Shown here in pieces: positions 10,722 to 21,284 of a stretch of DNA of 48,673 nucleotides. A model generated the notes under the pieces. It was not told the DNA's origin, searched no databases, and worked only from the letters and a program-made list of their open reading frames with translations. The position numbers and the translations under genes were made by a program. Every line of letters starts with the position of its first letter. The stretch's first letter is position 1. Origin of the DNA: Perkinsus marinus ATCC 50983 (taxonomy: Eukaryota > Perkinsozoa > Perkinsida > Perkinsidae); contig NW_003202288.1 of NCBI RefSeq assembly GCF_000006405.1, forward strand, positions 23,091 through 71,763. Direction: 5' to 3'.

Positions 10722-12790
10722 ATGAAACGAGGCCGAGGTAAGTCCCAAGCGTCCAAGCGTGCCAAAGAGGCCCCCCAAGAGGTCGTCGAGCAGGCGGCCC
10801 CAGAGGACTACTCTACCGTCATTCTGTCCTGTACCAGTAAAGAGGAACTCCTCCGTCTGATAGCGCAGTTACAGCCCAACCCCAACAACGAGTCGGCCGG
10901 GCCCCCACCGAGCGTATCGTCCAAAGACCCCATCCTTGCGTTGGAGAAGGACACTCCACTGACCTGCTCACAGTGCCTTCGAACATTCAAGAGGGCTCGT
11001 GACCCTGGCCCCTGTGCGACCTGCAGTAAGGCACGGAAAGCGTCTTCGAGGTGGCCCGAGAAAAGTGTTATCTCGGCTGCCGAGACGTTAAGTTTCAAAC
11101 TGACCAACTATGCAGCAGAGGTCGAAAGTGGTCTCGGCTCTTGCAGTAGTCGACTGCCCTCCAGCTCTGTGACTACCCCTAAGGGCCTCAATGTGGACCT
11201 GTTGGGCTTGTACGAGGTCCCCGGTCAGGTTCAGGCCGTGAAGAAAAACGGCATTGGATTCGGCGGGGGTGAATACGATGATGCCAGTCGAGTGAGCCGA
11301 GGCAACGTGCTGACCTCCCTTCAGCAGCCTCTCGACAGGACCTGCTCGAAAATTCTGAAGTTTCTCGCAGGAGCTCTGGAGGCGTCTGGGTTCGTTTTAA
11401 CCCGAGGTATAGCGGAAGAATTCGCCCGGACGATTGTGGACGGACTCATGGAGTGGCTGAGGGAGTCTTGGATTGATCTGTGTGGTCGGCGAAAGACGGT
11501 ATTGGAATCGATGCTGACGTTTTTGGAGGCGGCAGTCAAGCAGGAGGCGTTGGTACCGTTGCTGTGCTCACCGGTGAGGGATGGTTCAAACACTGTCTTC
11601 ACGGCTCTGAGGACCCTGGCCGTCCAGGCGACTGTAGGAGATGATAAGATGGGCCCGAGGGTTCAGCAGTTGGCTGATTCTATAGAAACTCAATGGGCCC
11701 GATGGAAGGACTCTCCTACGCCTCCACGTGGTCGGCAGGCTAGGGGTCGAGCTGCTGGTAAACGTAAGGCTGAGGTCACCAAAACGGAAGAGGAGGGGCC
11801 TGGAGGAGAACCCTACGTGGCGGCATTGAAGCACTGCCGTTTGGCATCCTGCGCTGGTATATCAGATGTGCACAAGTATGCGAAGAGTAGCGCTCCACCC
11901 AGTGCCGCTGCAGCTGTCAGAAGTAGTGGAGGGGGAGTACCGCACTGCGAAGATTTTATTAATACTATGAGGAGCTGTGATGCTTTAGGGATTCATAATG
12001 AGCTTGGATGCCTGGCGACCAGTCTGCCGCTTCACCCGGACTCTTCGATTTTCGTAGTTTACGACGATCGACGGACGGACCTCCTCAGAGCTCTCATCAC
12101 AGGTCATCACGTTTCCTCCCCTTACGAAGATATGCTCCTGGCAGGTCCAGCGGATACGCCGTATGCGAATGGTTGTTTCATTTTCGACATCAAAGTGCCG
12201 ACCAACTACCCTCGGGCCCCTCCCAACGTGGCGTTGCTTACCACAGGGAAGGGCACTGTCAGATTCAACCCGAACCTCTACTCGGACGGGTAGGCCCCAC
12301 TCCCCCTTCTTGAAACGCTCATCTCCCTCCTCAGACATGTTTGCCTCTCCCTGCTGGGCACTTGGAGTGGTCCGGGATGGTCACCGACATCGACACTGCT
12401 TCAAATCCTGCTATCTATTCAGAGCCTCATCTTTGTGGCAGAGCCTTACTTCAACGAGCCTGGTAGGCCCTTTAGTGTGGGCAAATATGCATATAGTCGA
12501 CTACATGTGTTGGTGACAAAATGAAAATTCTGAAATTTTTTTGGGGAATTCTTATTGATTTTCGGGACGTTTCCCACCCGAATTCGTATAGAAAGTAACA
12601 AGCTAACATATACTCCAACACTGTTGTATCCATTTTCTCGTAAATGGTAGGATATGAGAGTTTTGCCGGCACCCCGGGGGGCCAGCGAGCCTCCGAACAA
12701 TACAACCATGTGGTGAGGAAGGAGTGCTTGAGATGGGCTATGCTGGAGAATCTCAAAGACCCCCCATTGGGCTTCGAGGAGGTACTACTG

Positions 12791-12845
<55 letters not shown>

Positions 12846-13119
12846 CGGATTTTGATCTCACTCGTGTGGTCAGGTTATTCGAAAACATTTTGCCCTCCGG
12901 TCTGAGGTCATCTTGGCTCAGCTCGAGCAGTGGAGTAAAATTCCGAATGACCCTTTCAGGGAGGATGTGATGAGGCTCACCGCTGAGCTGAAGGAGCGTC
13001 TTGTCCCCAAACCAGCGGCTAAGGTGGAGGTCATCGATTTGGAGCCCGCGGGCAAGGAACAAGGGCGTGTGACACTACGGCGGAGCGAAAGGCTGCGGAA
13101 AAAGGCCAAATTGGGATGA
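10722..13119 (+). CDS. Ubiquitin-conjugating enzyme with BIRC6-type UBC domain
   Basis: Four exons (10722-12289, 12335-12462, 12651-12781, 12874-13119) give a 690-aa protein with all phases consistent. The C-terminal UBC domain closely fits BIRC6/[45 protein letters not shown] with the catalytic Cys at about residue 526, then [19 protein letters not shown] and the BIRC6-type extension [27 protein letters not shown]. The N-terminal ~400 residues lack a BIR domain but hold a possible zinc site (C82-x2-C85, C98-x2-C101) and basic stretches (start [13 protein letters not shown], end [11 protein letters not shown]) suggesting nuclear location. Introns are 45, 188 and 92 nt; the 188-nt one holds a dispersed element and the 92-nt one a (TAC)n tract. 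Role: E2, or E2/E3 hybrid, activity on unknown substrates. Confidence 0.9.
12476..12623 (+). repeat. Dispersed intronic element, copy 2 (in an E2 intron)
   Basis: Head GTGGGCAAATATGCATATAG, then TACATGTGTTGGTGACA; A/T-rich middle; CCCGAATTCGTATAGAAA; tail ACTCCAACACTG. It fills most of the 188-nt intron 12463-12650, leaving about 13 bases after the donor and 27 before the acceptor. Orientation is the same as the gene. Confidence 0.8.
12783..12846 (+). repeat. (TAC)n microsatellite at an E2 5' splice site
   Basis: About 20 TAC units. The intron 12782-12873 starts GTACTACTGCTAC, so the repeat begins within the donor site. Splicing gives GFEE|VIRKHF, matching the UBC extension. Confidence 0.9.
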
Positions 13120-13674
13120 AGTTTTAATAGTCGTTTATTTCGATTGCATCATTAAAATATGGTTCACGCCTCCATCAATACATAAGTAGGATTCATAGTG
13201 CTACTACCAAGACTTGTCCTTTTTTTACTCGCACTGACCGTAATTGAGTTGACAAAGTGTAGAAAGTCGTTAACACAAGGACTACTACTAAAATAGAGGG
13301 CGTACTCCTATGAATGGTAGTCGTTTTGAGAGTAGTGGAGATAGTCGTGGATTGGGTTCTACTACTACGACGTAGTAGCAGAGTATTCTGGGGTGGCAGC
13401 TGTTCTTCCATCAGTGATCACACACGCTTTTGTTGATGAGATGGACACGAAATGACTCTACTCGCAAATTCTCGAATTCGCAAATGTTCAACAAGAATAA
13501 TGGTAGGCTGATAGTAACGAGAGTGCTCCCTTTGGTGTATTAACTTTAGTCTTGTCTCCAATTTTGCATAGTTGTGAGGAGCACGAGGTAAAGGGCACTC
13601 AGGGGTTCCATCCCGACGTTGAAACTCAACAAACAACCAACACACTTGCCACACTAATGATATAAGTGTAAAAG
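13120..13674. other. Convergent intergenic region, no supported gene
   Basis: Lies between the 3' ends of the E2 gene (+) and DPY30 (-). Only short, low-complexity ORFs are present. Confidence 0.6.
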
Positions 13675-14093
13675 TCAATCCTCTTTCGGACCGTCCTCCT
13701 CCTCCTCCTCGCCTCCCTCCTCCTCTTCCGTCTGGGCGTCCTTAGGGTTGTGCTTTAGTAAATATTCAGCCACGAACCCCACAGGGTCCTCGGGCCTCTC
13801 CCGTGCCACAGCGTCCAACGCCGGGACCAACACCGGCACCAGTGTCTCATCGAGCCACTGCCTCAGAGGCAACTCCTTGAGTACCGGGACTGGCTTCTCA
13901 GCGGCCTTCTCGATGCTAGCCGCCGCCTTGCCGTCATCAGTATAGGCCTTGCTTTCCCCTAAAACAACAGACGTGCATTGATTACCCCCAATTCGCTATT
14001 ACCTTCGGGCTGAGCTTCCTCCGGTACCTCCTCCTTGTCATCAGAAGGAGGAGAGTCCATGACAGTCTCGTCGGTCTTCTCTGCCGTTGACAT
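13675..14093 (-). CDS. DPY30-domain protein
   Basis: Two exons (14093-14003 and 13958-13675, 44-nt intron) encode 124 aa starting MSTAEKTDET. The core LPLRQWLDETLVPVLVPALD, ARERPEDPVGFVAEYLLKHN is a typical DPY-30 dimerisation motif (pairs of helices that bind amphipathic helices of partners). It is flanked by acidic tails, with a Glu-rich C-terminus (EEEEGGEEEEEDGPKED). DPY30 proteins act in SET1/MLL histone H3K4 methyltransferase complexes; the same fold is used by ciliary radial-spoke and adenylate-kinase proteins. With only this domain, the histone-methylation role is likelier but not proven. The start has no alternative upstream ATG in frame. Confidence 0.88.
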
Positions 14094-14394
14094 TGAAAAA
14101 ACGCTTCTTAAAAGCAATGGCCTTATAAGAAAATTATTTTTGTGACAACTACTGTCCCGTATACGGTGAACAGCGATAAAGGTTACGCTCAGACGTACCC
14201 TATTACTCGTTGATCAATTAACGGTTAAATCTAATTGAAAAAACCGATTCTCACACTGCAGGAAATTCTCACCACTGAACACTACAGGGCAGTTCGATAC
14301 TAAGACGGTTTCGAATTCGTATTGCTATTGTTAGCACTAATAATACTCAGCGCAGCTTCAATGCTCGCTACAGCTCCAAATATACATTTATCCG

Positions 14395-16311
14395 CTACCA
14401 CTCCTTCCCCACCTCCCGAGTCACCACCGAGTCACCAACCGAGTCACCTCCAGGTTTCTTCTTCCCTCGAACTTGCCGCCGTGCTCGTTTTCGAGGACGA
14501 GTGTCCGAAGGCTCCTCATTGGCATCGTGGAGCAATTGGAAATCACTAGGGGATATTTCAGGCCGCTCGTCCGGGTTCAGCCCTCCTCGCATAATCGCCT
14601 TCATCGCCACTCTGTCCTGTTTGAATTTACGAACCTCATCTGCGTCCCCAATCTCATTCCACCTCCGCATGAGGAAATTGTCCGATCTTCTAGTGAACCT
14701 CTGGCTGATGAGGGACCACCTAGGGCCCAACTCCGCGACAAGGGCCTTCAGGAGCTCCGACTCTTCCTCCGTCCACGGGTCCTGGTCGTACCCCAACGAC
14801 TCCTGGGAAATCTTCTCATACCGTTCGCGGCAAGATGTATTCGATCGATTCGGGATCAGCTGAGCCACCACAGTCCAATCTATGTTTTCCGGTTCTCCCA
14901 ACATTTTGACCGCCATTTTCAACCTCTTATTCTCCTCAGGGCTCCACACTGCCCCCAGGCCGCGGTTACTCCTAGCTGATAAATACTTATAGCGATGCCG
15001 TATTTGAGGGCCCTGGTGACCAGTACCCATTTGATAGGCAATTTCATTCCAACACCCTGGGCCGTGACGCTCAGCCAGTTTCATAAGCAGTACGTCCTGC
15101 TCTTCAGTGAAGTTCCTAGGGATCATCTTAGCATCTAGACTCCGGGAATATCTACATAGAGGTTGAATGTGATGAAGTGATGGTAATGGCCTACCTCTGG
15201 AAGCACATACAGGGCGTGCGGTTGGTCCCCAACTCGGCTGCGATTGCTGGCCAGTCCCAACCGTGATGGGCCTCAGCGATGTAGTAGAGACGAAGGTCCT
15301 CCTCCTACCACATACATAGTGCCAATGTCACTCGTAGTGATACGACAGTCTGAGTTCGCCAGTCCCGAAGACTACCTTAGTGAATTCCGAGGTGTTGATG
15401 CCAGGGGCCAAATGGTGTTGCCATAGGGCTCTCGCGCAGGCTGGGGTTCGACAATGACGCCATTCAAGGGACTGCTTGCCAATTCTGCCCACCAACAGCT
15501 CGTACACTCGGTGCCAATCTATCTCCACTACGATGCTCATATCAGTTGCCAACTCTTCAACTTCATTGTAGTCGTTACACGATCCGACCTGTTTTGAATC
15601 CACGTCGGTCGACCTCAAGATACGTCCTCAGCTTACCATCTGGTGAATTTTCTCCCGCACTTCGGGTGAACACTCTTCACCATTTCCACTACTGTTCAAT
15701 ATCGACTCCAACAGGCCCTCCTTAACTGACTCCACTACAGCCCATTCGACGCCTTCACGGTCCTGACCAGCCACGTCTGATAAGAAAATCTTCGCAGTGC
15801 GCAACAGGATACCTCCTTCTCTTCCCGTGACAAAGGTCGAGTGGCACTGATGGGCCTTAAGGCAGCAGCTCTCATGTCCCTCTCGTAGGCCTCTACCAAA
15901 GTTGGAGGAAGGCTCCGATCGCTATCGATGCAATCAGGCCTGAGGGAAAATGAGATAGAGAGTTACGGTGCATTTCGAGACGAGTTGGCGATGGAGTGGT
16001 ATGGAAACGGTCGATTATTTTCGCACGCACAAGCAAACTTACCTCAGCGAATGATACCATCTTTTCGGTTTCCGTCGAGTTGACAGGTCCTCTTCGTTCA
16101 TAAAGTCCACGAGAATTCTATTATGTTCTTCCAACCTTCTCTGCATCCTCCTATTCTCCTCCAAAGATTCTCTTAGATTCCTCAGTATGCCGTCAATATT
16201 CACCATATACTCATAGTTCAACTTAGCGCCACTGTCCAGGCCTACCCCCTGGCTGGCCGCTGAGGCACTTACAGCCTCTCGGGCCCGTCGGGCCTGTCTT
16301 CGAGAGCTCAT
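14395..16311 (-). CDS. Multi-repeat Myb/SANT protein, SNAPC4-like
   Basis: Six exons (16311-16043, 15939-15813, 15762-15637, 15588-15376, 15304-15195, 15115-14395) give a 521-aa protein in one frame, with introns of 103, 50, 48, 71 and 79 nt. The N-terminus (MSSRRQARRAREAVSAS) precedes a coiled-coil-like segment (LRNLRESLEENRRMQRRLEE). About four tandem Myb repeats follow: INTSEFTKEEDLRLYYIAEA, NFTEEQDVLLMKLAERHGPG, GAVWSPEENKRLKMAVKMLG and DPWTEEESELLKALVAELGP. A basic tail ends the protein (RPRKRARRQVRGKKK). Number and spacing of repeats, and the CFQR junction between the first two, fit SNAPC4/SNAP190, the DNA-binding subunit that recruits polymerases to snRNA promoters. A CDC5L/Myb-type regulator is the alternative. 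Confidence 0.7.
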
Positions 16312-16529
16312 AGGAATGCAGAGGAACTTAACACGACGATGAGATTAAATCAGCTCTTGCTATCTTACAAAATCTTGCGTTTCCTCAACGCAAAGAACTG
16401 AAGCCTTTCACCAGTGGAATCTTTCCAAAATCGACTCGTTTACTAGTACGACCGGTTGAGGCTGTTAGTGAACGTTTTAAATGTGATTCGTATGGTCTAC
16501 CACGTCAGACTCTTTTCTCACGAAAGTAG

Positions 16530-16715
16530 CCGAGGTGAGATAATATGCACAAAGTCAACTGCATGTGTTGATGACAATGTGGAGGAATATATGTTCGCTC
16601 TCCCGCAGTTGAGCGCCTTCCTCGTTAACTATAGAAGCTCAGCGAAGTGTTCAGGAACTCCCAAAAATAACAATTTTCAAATTTTCATACTGTCACTATA
16701 TTTTTCCACAGTGGA
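16530..16715 (-). repeat. Dispersed element, copy 3, with inverted head sequence
   Basis: On the minus strand the body reads GTGACAGTATGAAAATTTGA, GGGAGTTCCTGAAC, CTTCTATAGTTAACGAGGAA, GAGCGAACATATATTCC, then runs into an inverted copy of the family head (plus strand 16540-16575: ATAATATGCACAAAGTCAAC, TGCATGTGTTGATGACAATG). It lies between the divergent SNAPC4-like gene and the gene at 16778, in their shared upstream region. Confidence 0.6.
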
Positions 16716-16777
16716 AGAACCAACTCCGGCTTGGACAACGAATACACGTCATTTTGCCAGCACACTCCCCATTTTTC

Positions 16778-17702
16778 ATGGTCCCCGATCTCACAGTAGT
16801 AGCTGATCCTCAGAAGTCTACAGCTTGTAGTAACGTCAAGGTGAGGCCGGTCTGCGGCCCTGTGGACCCCAAAGTAGAGGAGACTGCCGTTGAGAGGGTC
16901 TTGCGGCTTCGTAATGTCTTATCGGGAAGGCTTGCAACTAGATCTGGTGATGCTGGGCCCCGTAGTTCTACCGCTCCTTTGTTGACTTTCGACAAACTCC
17001 GCTATGATGTAGGCGAGGAAGAGGACGGTGAGGAAGGGCTCGTAGTGGAGTTCACCGATAGGAGGCGGAAAAGTTGTGGTCGAAATACTCTGCGGAAATT
17101 CCTTGACAGAAGCAAAGCATTTGGTAGTAGTAGACGGCCAGCTACTGCCCGTCCCCGAGAAACTCCACCCAAGGAAAGAATAGTCGAGCCAGTTGTGAGA
17201 GTAGACGATCCCCTCGGTGACGACACCAGCACTTTCATTGAAGTGAAGCAGCGTAGGAAGCTGAGACGTAGTGTGTCTGAGCCGGACATGAGCGTGGTGC
17301 CCGAGCCTACTGCCCTCGAGGGCCTGCCCGAAGAATGCAATTCCGAACCGGAGGCTCTTGGCACTGGGGTGGACTTGGCTGCTCGTGGGGGTCAGAAACG
17401 GCGGAGGAAAAAAATGAGGAAGAATCAGTTCATCGATGATGCCGCGAGTGTGTCGGGGTCGTCAGGAGGCGATGAAGATGACGAAGAGGAGGATGGTAGG
17501 GGTATAGGAAGTACCCTATGAAGGAGTTTTAATTTCAGGATACTTATCTGATCTGATAGCAACAAGTAGTGATTGTAGCGAAGCGTCGGACTGTGATGCG
17601 GGTATGCTGCATCGGCAGTGGGAGGACGAGATGGGCGAGAGAATGTTGAGGGGGATCTTTCAGCGAGGTCGGAGGTTCAGCTCGCAGTCTAGTATGATAT
17701 AG
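16778..17702 (+). CDS. Unidentified charged, probably nuclear protein
   Basis: Two exons (16778-17495 and 17539-17702, 43-nt intron) give about 293 aa starting MVPDLTVVADPQK. I do not recognise a domain. It is rich in Arg/Lys and Asp/Glu, with a basic cluster GGQKRRRKKMRKNQ followed by FIDDAASVSGSSGGDEDDEE and, across the splice, DGYLSDLIATSSD. The F-I-D-x-A-x-V-S acidic block faintly recalls C-terminal tails of FANCM/Mph1-like helicases, but no helicase domain exists here, so this is only a hint. An upstream extension into the repeat element is possible only from a non-ATG start. The second exon gives a clean stop, and the unspliced ORF would end at 17521. Confidence 0.6.
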
Positions 17703-18017
17703 GTCTTCAGGGAAGATCTCTCGTCGTCGCAGAGCCAGCAGTCTGGGAGGTTTGCTGTTCGCTGGTCTTGATCGGGAGCGGGCTCATCGGCCTAGTGACC
17801 CTACTGGGCCCAGGAGGAGGAGGAAGAGGAGGGGAGCCTGTAAGGACCGTCCTCACCTATTAGGTTAGCAGATCATCGTAGATATGGTACGAGACCATCG
17901 TCCCCAACAGGAGTCACCCGATGATCACAACAACTGCAGGAGAAGGAGATCGATCGGTAACACAACACATCGTAGACCCGTAGTGGTTGCCCCACCGCAA
18001 AGGCATCAAAAGAGGGC
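17703..18017. other. No supported gene
   Basis: About 315 bases between convergent predictions. Only fragments of ORFs are present. Confidence 0.5.
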
Positions 18018-18341
18018 TCAAGGTACTGAGGTAACACCTCGTTGAAGGAGTATCGTCTTAGTAGAGGACCCAGTCGTATCTGCCCCGACGGCTGAGTGTG
18101 GCAGGCGAGTGTCTTTGGGAATGCGAGACACTTCCTCTAGCATCAACCTCAAGAGGGCCGTCGGGTACTTCACATATGTGCCTGTCTTGGCAGCTCTTTG
18201 CTGCAGTAGGTTCGTAAGGCGCCGTAGCTCCCGGGGCCGGCCCGCTGGAGGGTTCCTAGACGGACCCTCCCCTGCCCCAAGAGCTGCTGCCTTCGTGCCC
18301 ACTACTGGTGTCCGACTCAAACAAGGTGTTAGAAGATTCAT
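18018..18341 (-). CDS. Weak candidate: small hypothetical protein
   Basis: An open frame from an ATG at 18341 (MNLLTPCLSRTPVV) gives 107 aa, with a central basic helix-like part (RPRELRRLTNLLQQRAAKTG). No domain recognised and no splice support. It could be an exon of a larger gene or spurious; the overlapping plus-strand ORF is no better. Confidence 0.25.
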   Translation of the reverse strand: MNLLTPCLSRTPVVGTKAAALGAGEGPSRNPPAGRPRELRRLTNLLQQRAAKTGTYVKYPTALLRLMLEEVSRIPKDTRLPHSAVGADTTGSSTKTILLQRGVTSVP

Positions 18342-18678
18342 TTTCGGCGGTTGACCCCCTGTTGGGAATGAAGTTCGTCGCATCGCTAGTGTTTAATACT
18401 CGATAATATTCCTCATGCCCATGACGACTTTTCTCCCTATATTACGGTATGCGTTGATATGCAGGATGTTCGAAAAAGAGGTCTCGAGATATTCATTAGC
18501 CTCAGAAGAGGCTACTGCTGAGCTTCACGTTTGTATACGACCATCTACTGGCGAGATAGAGACTTTCATAACCCAACGAAATGTTGTGCAATCTCGGAAA
18601 CATTGTGAGCATGCAAGCCATCAGAACACCATACGATTCTCTCGCTTTGTCCGTTCCTTCTTGGGTAATACGATACCA

Positions 18679-19205
18679 TCACCTGAGCACAACAACTGCC
18701 GCCTTCAAATACGTCACTAGGTTCTCACCAACTTGGACATCTCTAATCTCAACATGACCTTCCTCATCATCAGCTGGTTTAAGGAGGCCTTTTTTAACCA
18801 GAAGTCGCTCGTTACGTCGGACATTAACACGCAACATCGACCCCGTATCCGCGTCCCGTTTGAGCACCGACTGCTCCTAAACGCTCAAAGGCTTGCCAGC
18901 GAATTCATAGTGAGCTCCCTGTCCCCACTTGCGAGTCGCTCCGCGTTACGTTATGATTGGGCATCTTGGGCAAGACCTCGCCCTTCTTCAACCTTCCTCG
19001 ACTTACCAATTCCACCAACTGAAGGGTCTCCATAGAAAAGTGGCGGTGAGTAGGGAACTACCTTCTTGTCCATGCGGTACCGCTTTCGCCATTCCTGTAT
19101 AACAGCCCGCTTAGCAGGCCCACACAGATTGTCCCTTGGTGGTAAACCCATCTTCTTGCGACGAGCAAGATACCAATCATAAGCACTACGTTTTTTCAAC
19201 TTCAC
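18679..19205 (-). CDS. Unidentified basic protein, incomplete model
   Basis: Two open segments on the minus strand look coding: 19205-18951 (KLKKRSAYDWYLARRKKMGL, KRAVIQEWRKRYRMDKK) and 18867-18679 (RVNVRRNERLLVKKGLLKPA, ending YLKAAVVVLR). They are in different frames, with a possible middle piece WGQGAHYEFAGKPLS around 18900-18930, so at least one intron is needed. The strongly basic composition would suit an organellar ribosomal protein, but I cannot name one. The first in-frame ATG inside the first segment is MGLPPRDN; the true start may lie upstream, overlapping the stop of the helicase gene (a TGA at 19250 is followed almost at once by ATG in another frame). Confidence 0.35.
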
Positions 19206-19249
19206 CTTTTTCGTCTGAGCCCGTGAGTAACCGTGGGAAACTCATCTTG

Positions 19250-21284
19250 TCAACTGCCCACCTCAAGGTCCTGCTTCAGCTTCTCTAGTTTTAGTATTTT
19301 ATTAATGCTCTTAGACGCGAACCGGACATCTAGAGGCCTCGAGGCCCGACTGGCCTCTTGAATTTTCCGAACCACTGGGAGATTTTTCTTCCGAAACAGT
19401 ACCGTAACTCGACCTGCTCGGCCTGGCAGGGAAAGCGTCTTCCGCTTCTTCGTAATCGTTTTCCAACCTGCTCTTGCCGTTCGGCCGACTCTGTGAATGT
19501 AGTCCGCCAGCGTGTAAGGAAAGTCGTACATAATCACATGGCCCACATCGTCGAAGTCCAAGCCACGACTAGCCAGATTCGTGCAAACCTAAAGTCACCG
19601 ACTGTATCGAGAAAAGACCACAAGGAAACCACCACCATAATTTCCTTCGCTGGTGTGCCAGTCTTTGAGGCACCCTTGAATGAGGCGAACTCCTTCCGTC
19701 GGTTCTTGAAGGCCATCTCCCCGTGGAGTAAGCTGACACTATAGCCCTCAGCCTCGAGCATCTTGGCAACTCCTCTACACCGTGCTACAGTGTTGGTAAA
19801 TATAAGGGTCTGCCAGAGGGCCACACCGCGTCACCTCCCGAGACTGGGGTCCTACCTTCTGGCCTCGCACTTGTCGCTCTTCAAGTGTGTCAACCAAGGC
19901 GTTACTTCTCTTCCGGCCCCCCATCGGGACGAAGACCTCGACGGTGTACCAACTGGACGATACTGTCCTAATGCCAACCTTACTTGTTCGAGAGCTGGGA
20001 CGGTCATGTGAGCGTCGGGAGCAACGACTTGGTTCACCACCACATGGGTCGGGACGGAGGTTCGTACGAAGTTACTGACCGCTCCTGTCCTTGTAGCGCC
20101 CACGAAGGCCACCTACGACCGAGGCATAGCCTTGTGTATCATAGCACCGTGTTCATCTACCAGAGGGGCAGACCTCGCGGCTCCTCGGGCCTTGAAAGTC
20201 TTGGAAATTACGTCGGCAACCTCCTTCTCATAGAAGGTATCACACAAGGTATCGGCCTCATCTATCTAACAAGTAGCAAAACGTCACCTATGGAGTTAGA
20301 ACCTGTGCGTTCAGCTTGCAAAACCACACCCTTAACCATTAGACCACTTGGCAAGATGATCTCCATCGACATCGAAGAAGGCAGCGTCTCACCACAAGAT
20401 GCGTCACTTCGCCCAACTTCACATTTCCTTTCATCAGATGCAGGAGCAACCTCGCAGGAGTACACACCACGACATCTCCCTAGAAAAAGCGAGCCGTCAA
20501 GACCCCTCTAGCCCCCAGTCTCCAGTACCCTTCCTTGGTTGAGAGCCCTCGCCTCCTTAACATAGCTTAACCCAGCAGCCAAACCAGTGCTAGTAACCTC
20601 TCTACATCCCTGTGCTGTCAGTTGGCGCACTACTTTGATCACCTGATAGAATCTCTCCCGAAAAGCGTCCAAAATACGCCTACTTGTATTGCGAGCTCCC
20701 TAGTGGGGACCAGAATGACCGCTCTGGGCTTGTTCTCCAGAGGGTAGAGGTTGTCAGGATTGGACCTCAGCAGTCTATGCAGGATAGGCAATACGTAAGC
20801 CATAGTCTTCCCTGATCCAGTCTGTGCCACTACGAGCACAGACTGGCCCTCCATTATAGCGGGTATGCACACCTCCTGAGCAACCAAGCGCTGACCACAC
20901 CGTCAACCAACACTACCGTACCTGCGTTCTGGTGGGTGTGACGGCACCAGAACTATGCAGACCAACGAGGAGCTCCTTGTCCAAGCCGAACCGATGGAAG
21001 GAGTTAACTCTATCGAAGGAGGTGAACCTACGTCTAGTCCATCACCCGATATTCACCTGGCCAGCACCTGACCTGTTAGGCATAGGGACATCGGCACTCA
21101 GGGGCCGCCTCAGGCTGCCCTCTCCAACTGGTGTCGCATCGGTTGCCGCAGGAGGAGGGCTGTATTCAAGCATACCGTTACCTAGGCCGGAGGAGAAGCT
21201 CCGAGAGATTAGACGTTGGTTTCGAAGAGGATGGGCCGACAGTTGAAGGACCGCCGCCATTCGAACAGTGAAACGAATAACCAC
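19250..21284 (-). CDS. DEAD-box RNA helicase, probably mitochondrial (DDX28-like)
   Basis: Minus-strand gene in many small exons. The N-terminus ([33 protein letters not shown]) is basic, lacks acidic residues and looks like a mitochondrial presequence. Helicase motifs appear in order: PTRTQ region (Q motif); I AQTGSGKT; Ia PTRELA; Ib [20 protein letters not shown]-like [37 protein letters not shown]; then a basic C-terminus. The VGAT form of motif III and the presequence fit DDX28-type helicases, which work in mitochondrial ribosome assembly; that subfamily call is an inference. The intron before the DEAD motif (20266-20392, 127 nt) is longer than usual and holds a tRNA-like fragment. Exon joins in the C-terminal part are approximate. 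Confidence 0.85.
20291..20356 (-). other. tRNA-like fragment inside a helicase intron
   Basis: The minus strand reads TGGTCTAATGGTTAAGG (D-arm-like), GTGTGGTTTTGCAAGC (anticodon-loop-like) and AGGTTCTAACTCC (T-arm-like) with tRNA-like spacing. The acceptor halves do not pair and the T-stem is poor, so this is at best a tRNA pseudogene or tRNA-derived repeat. Confidence 0.3.

Noticed and set aside
12472-13062. 196-codon minus-strand ORF with a poly-Ser run
   Set aside because: It is antisense to the E2 gene and crosses the microsatellite and the dispersed element.
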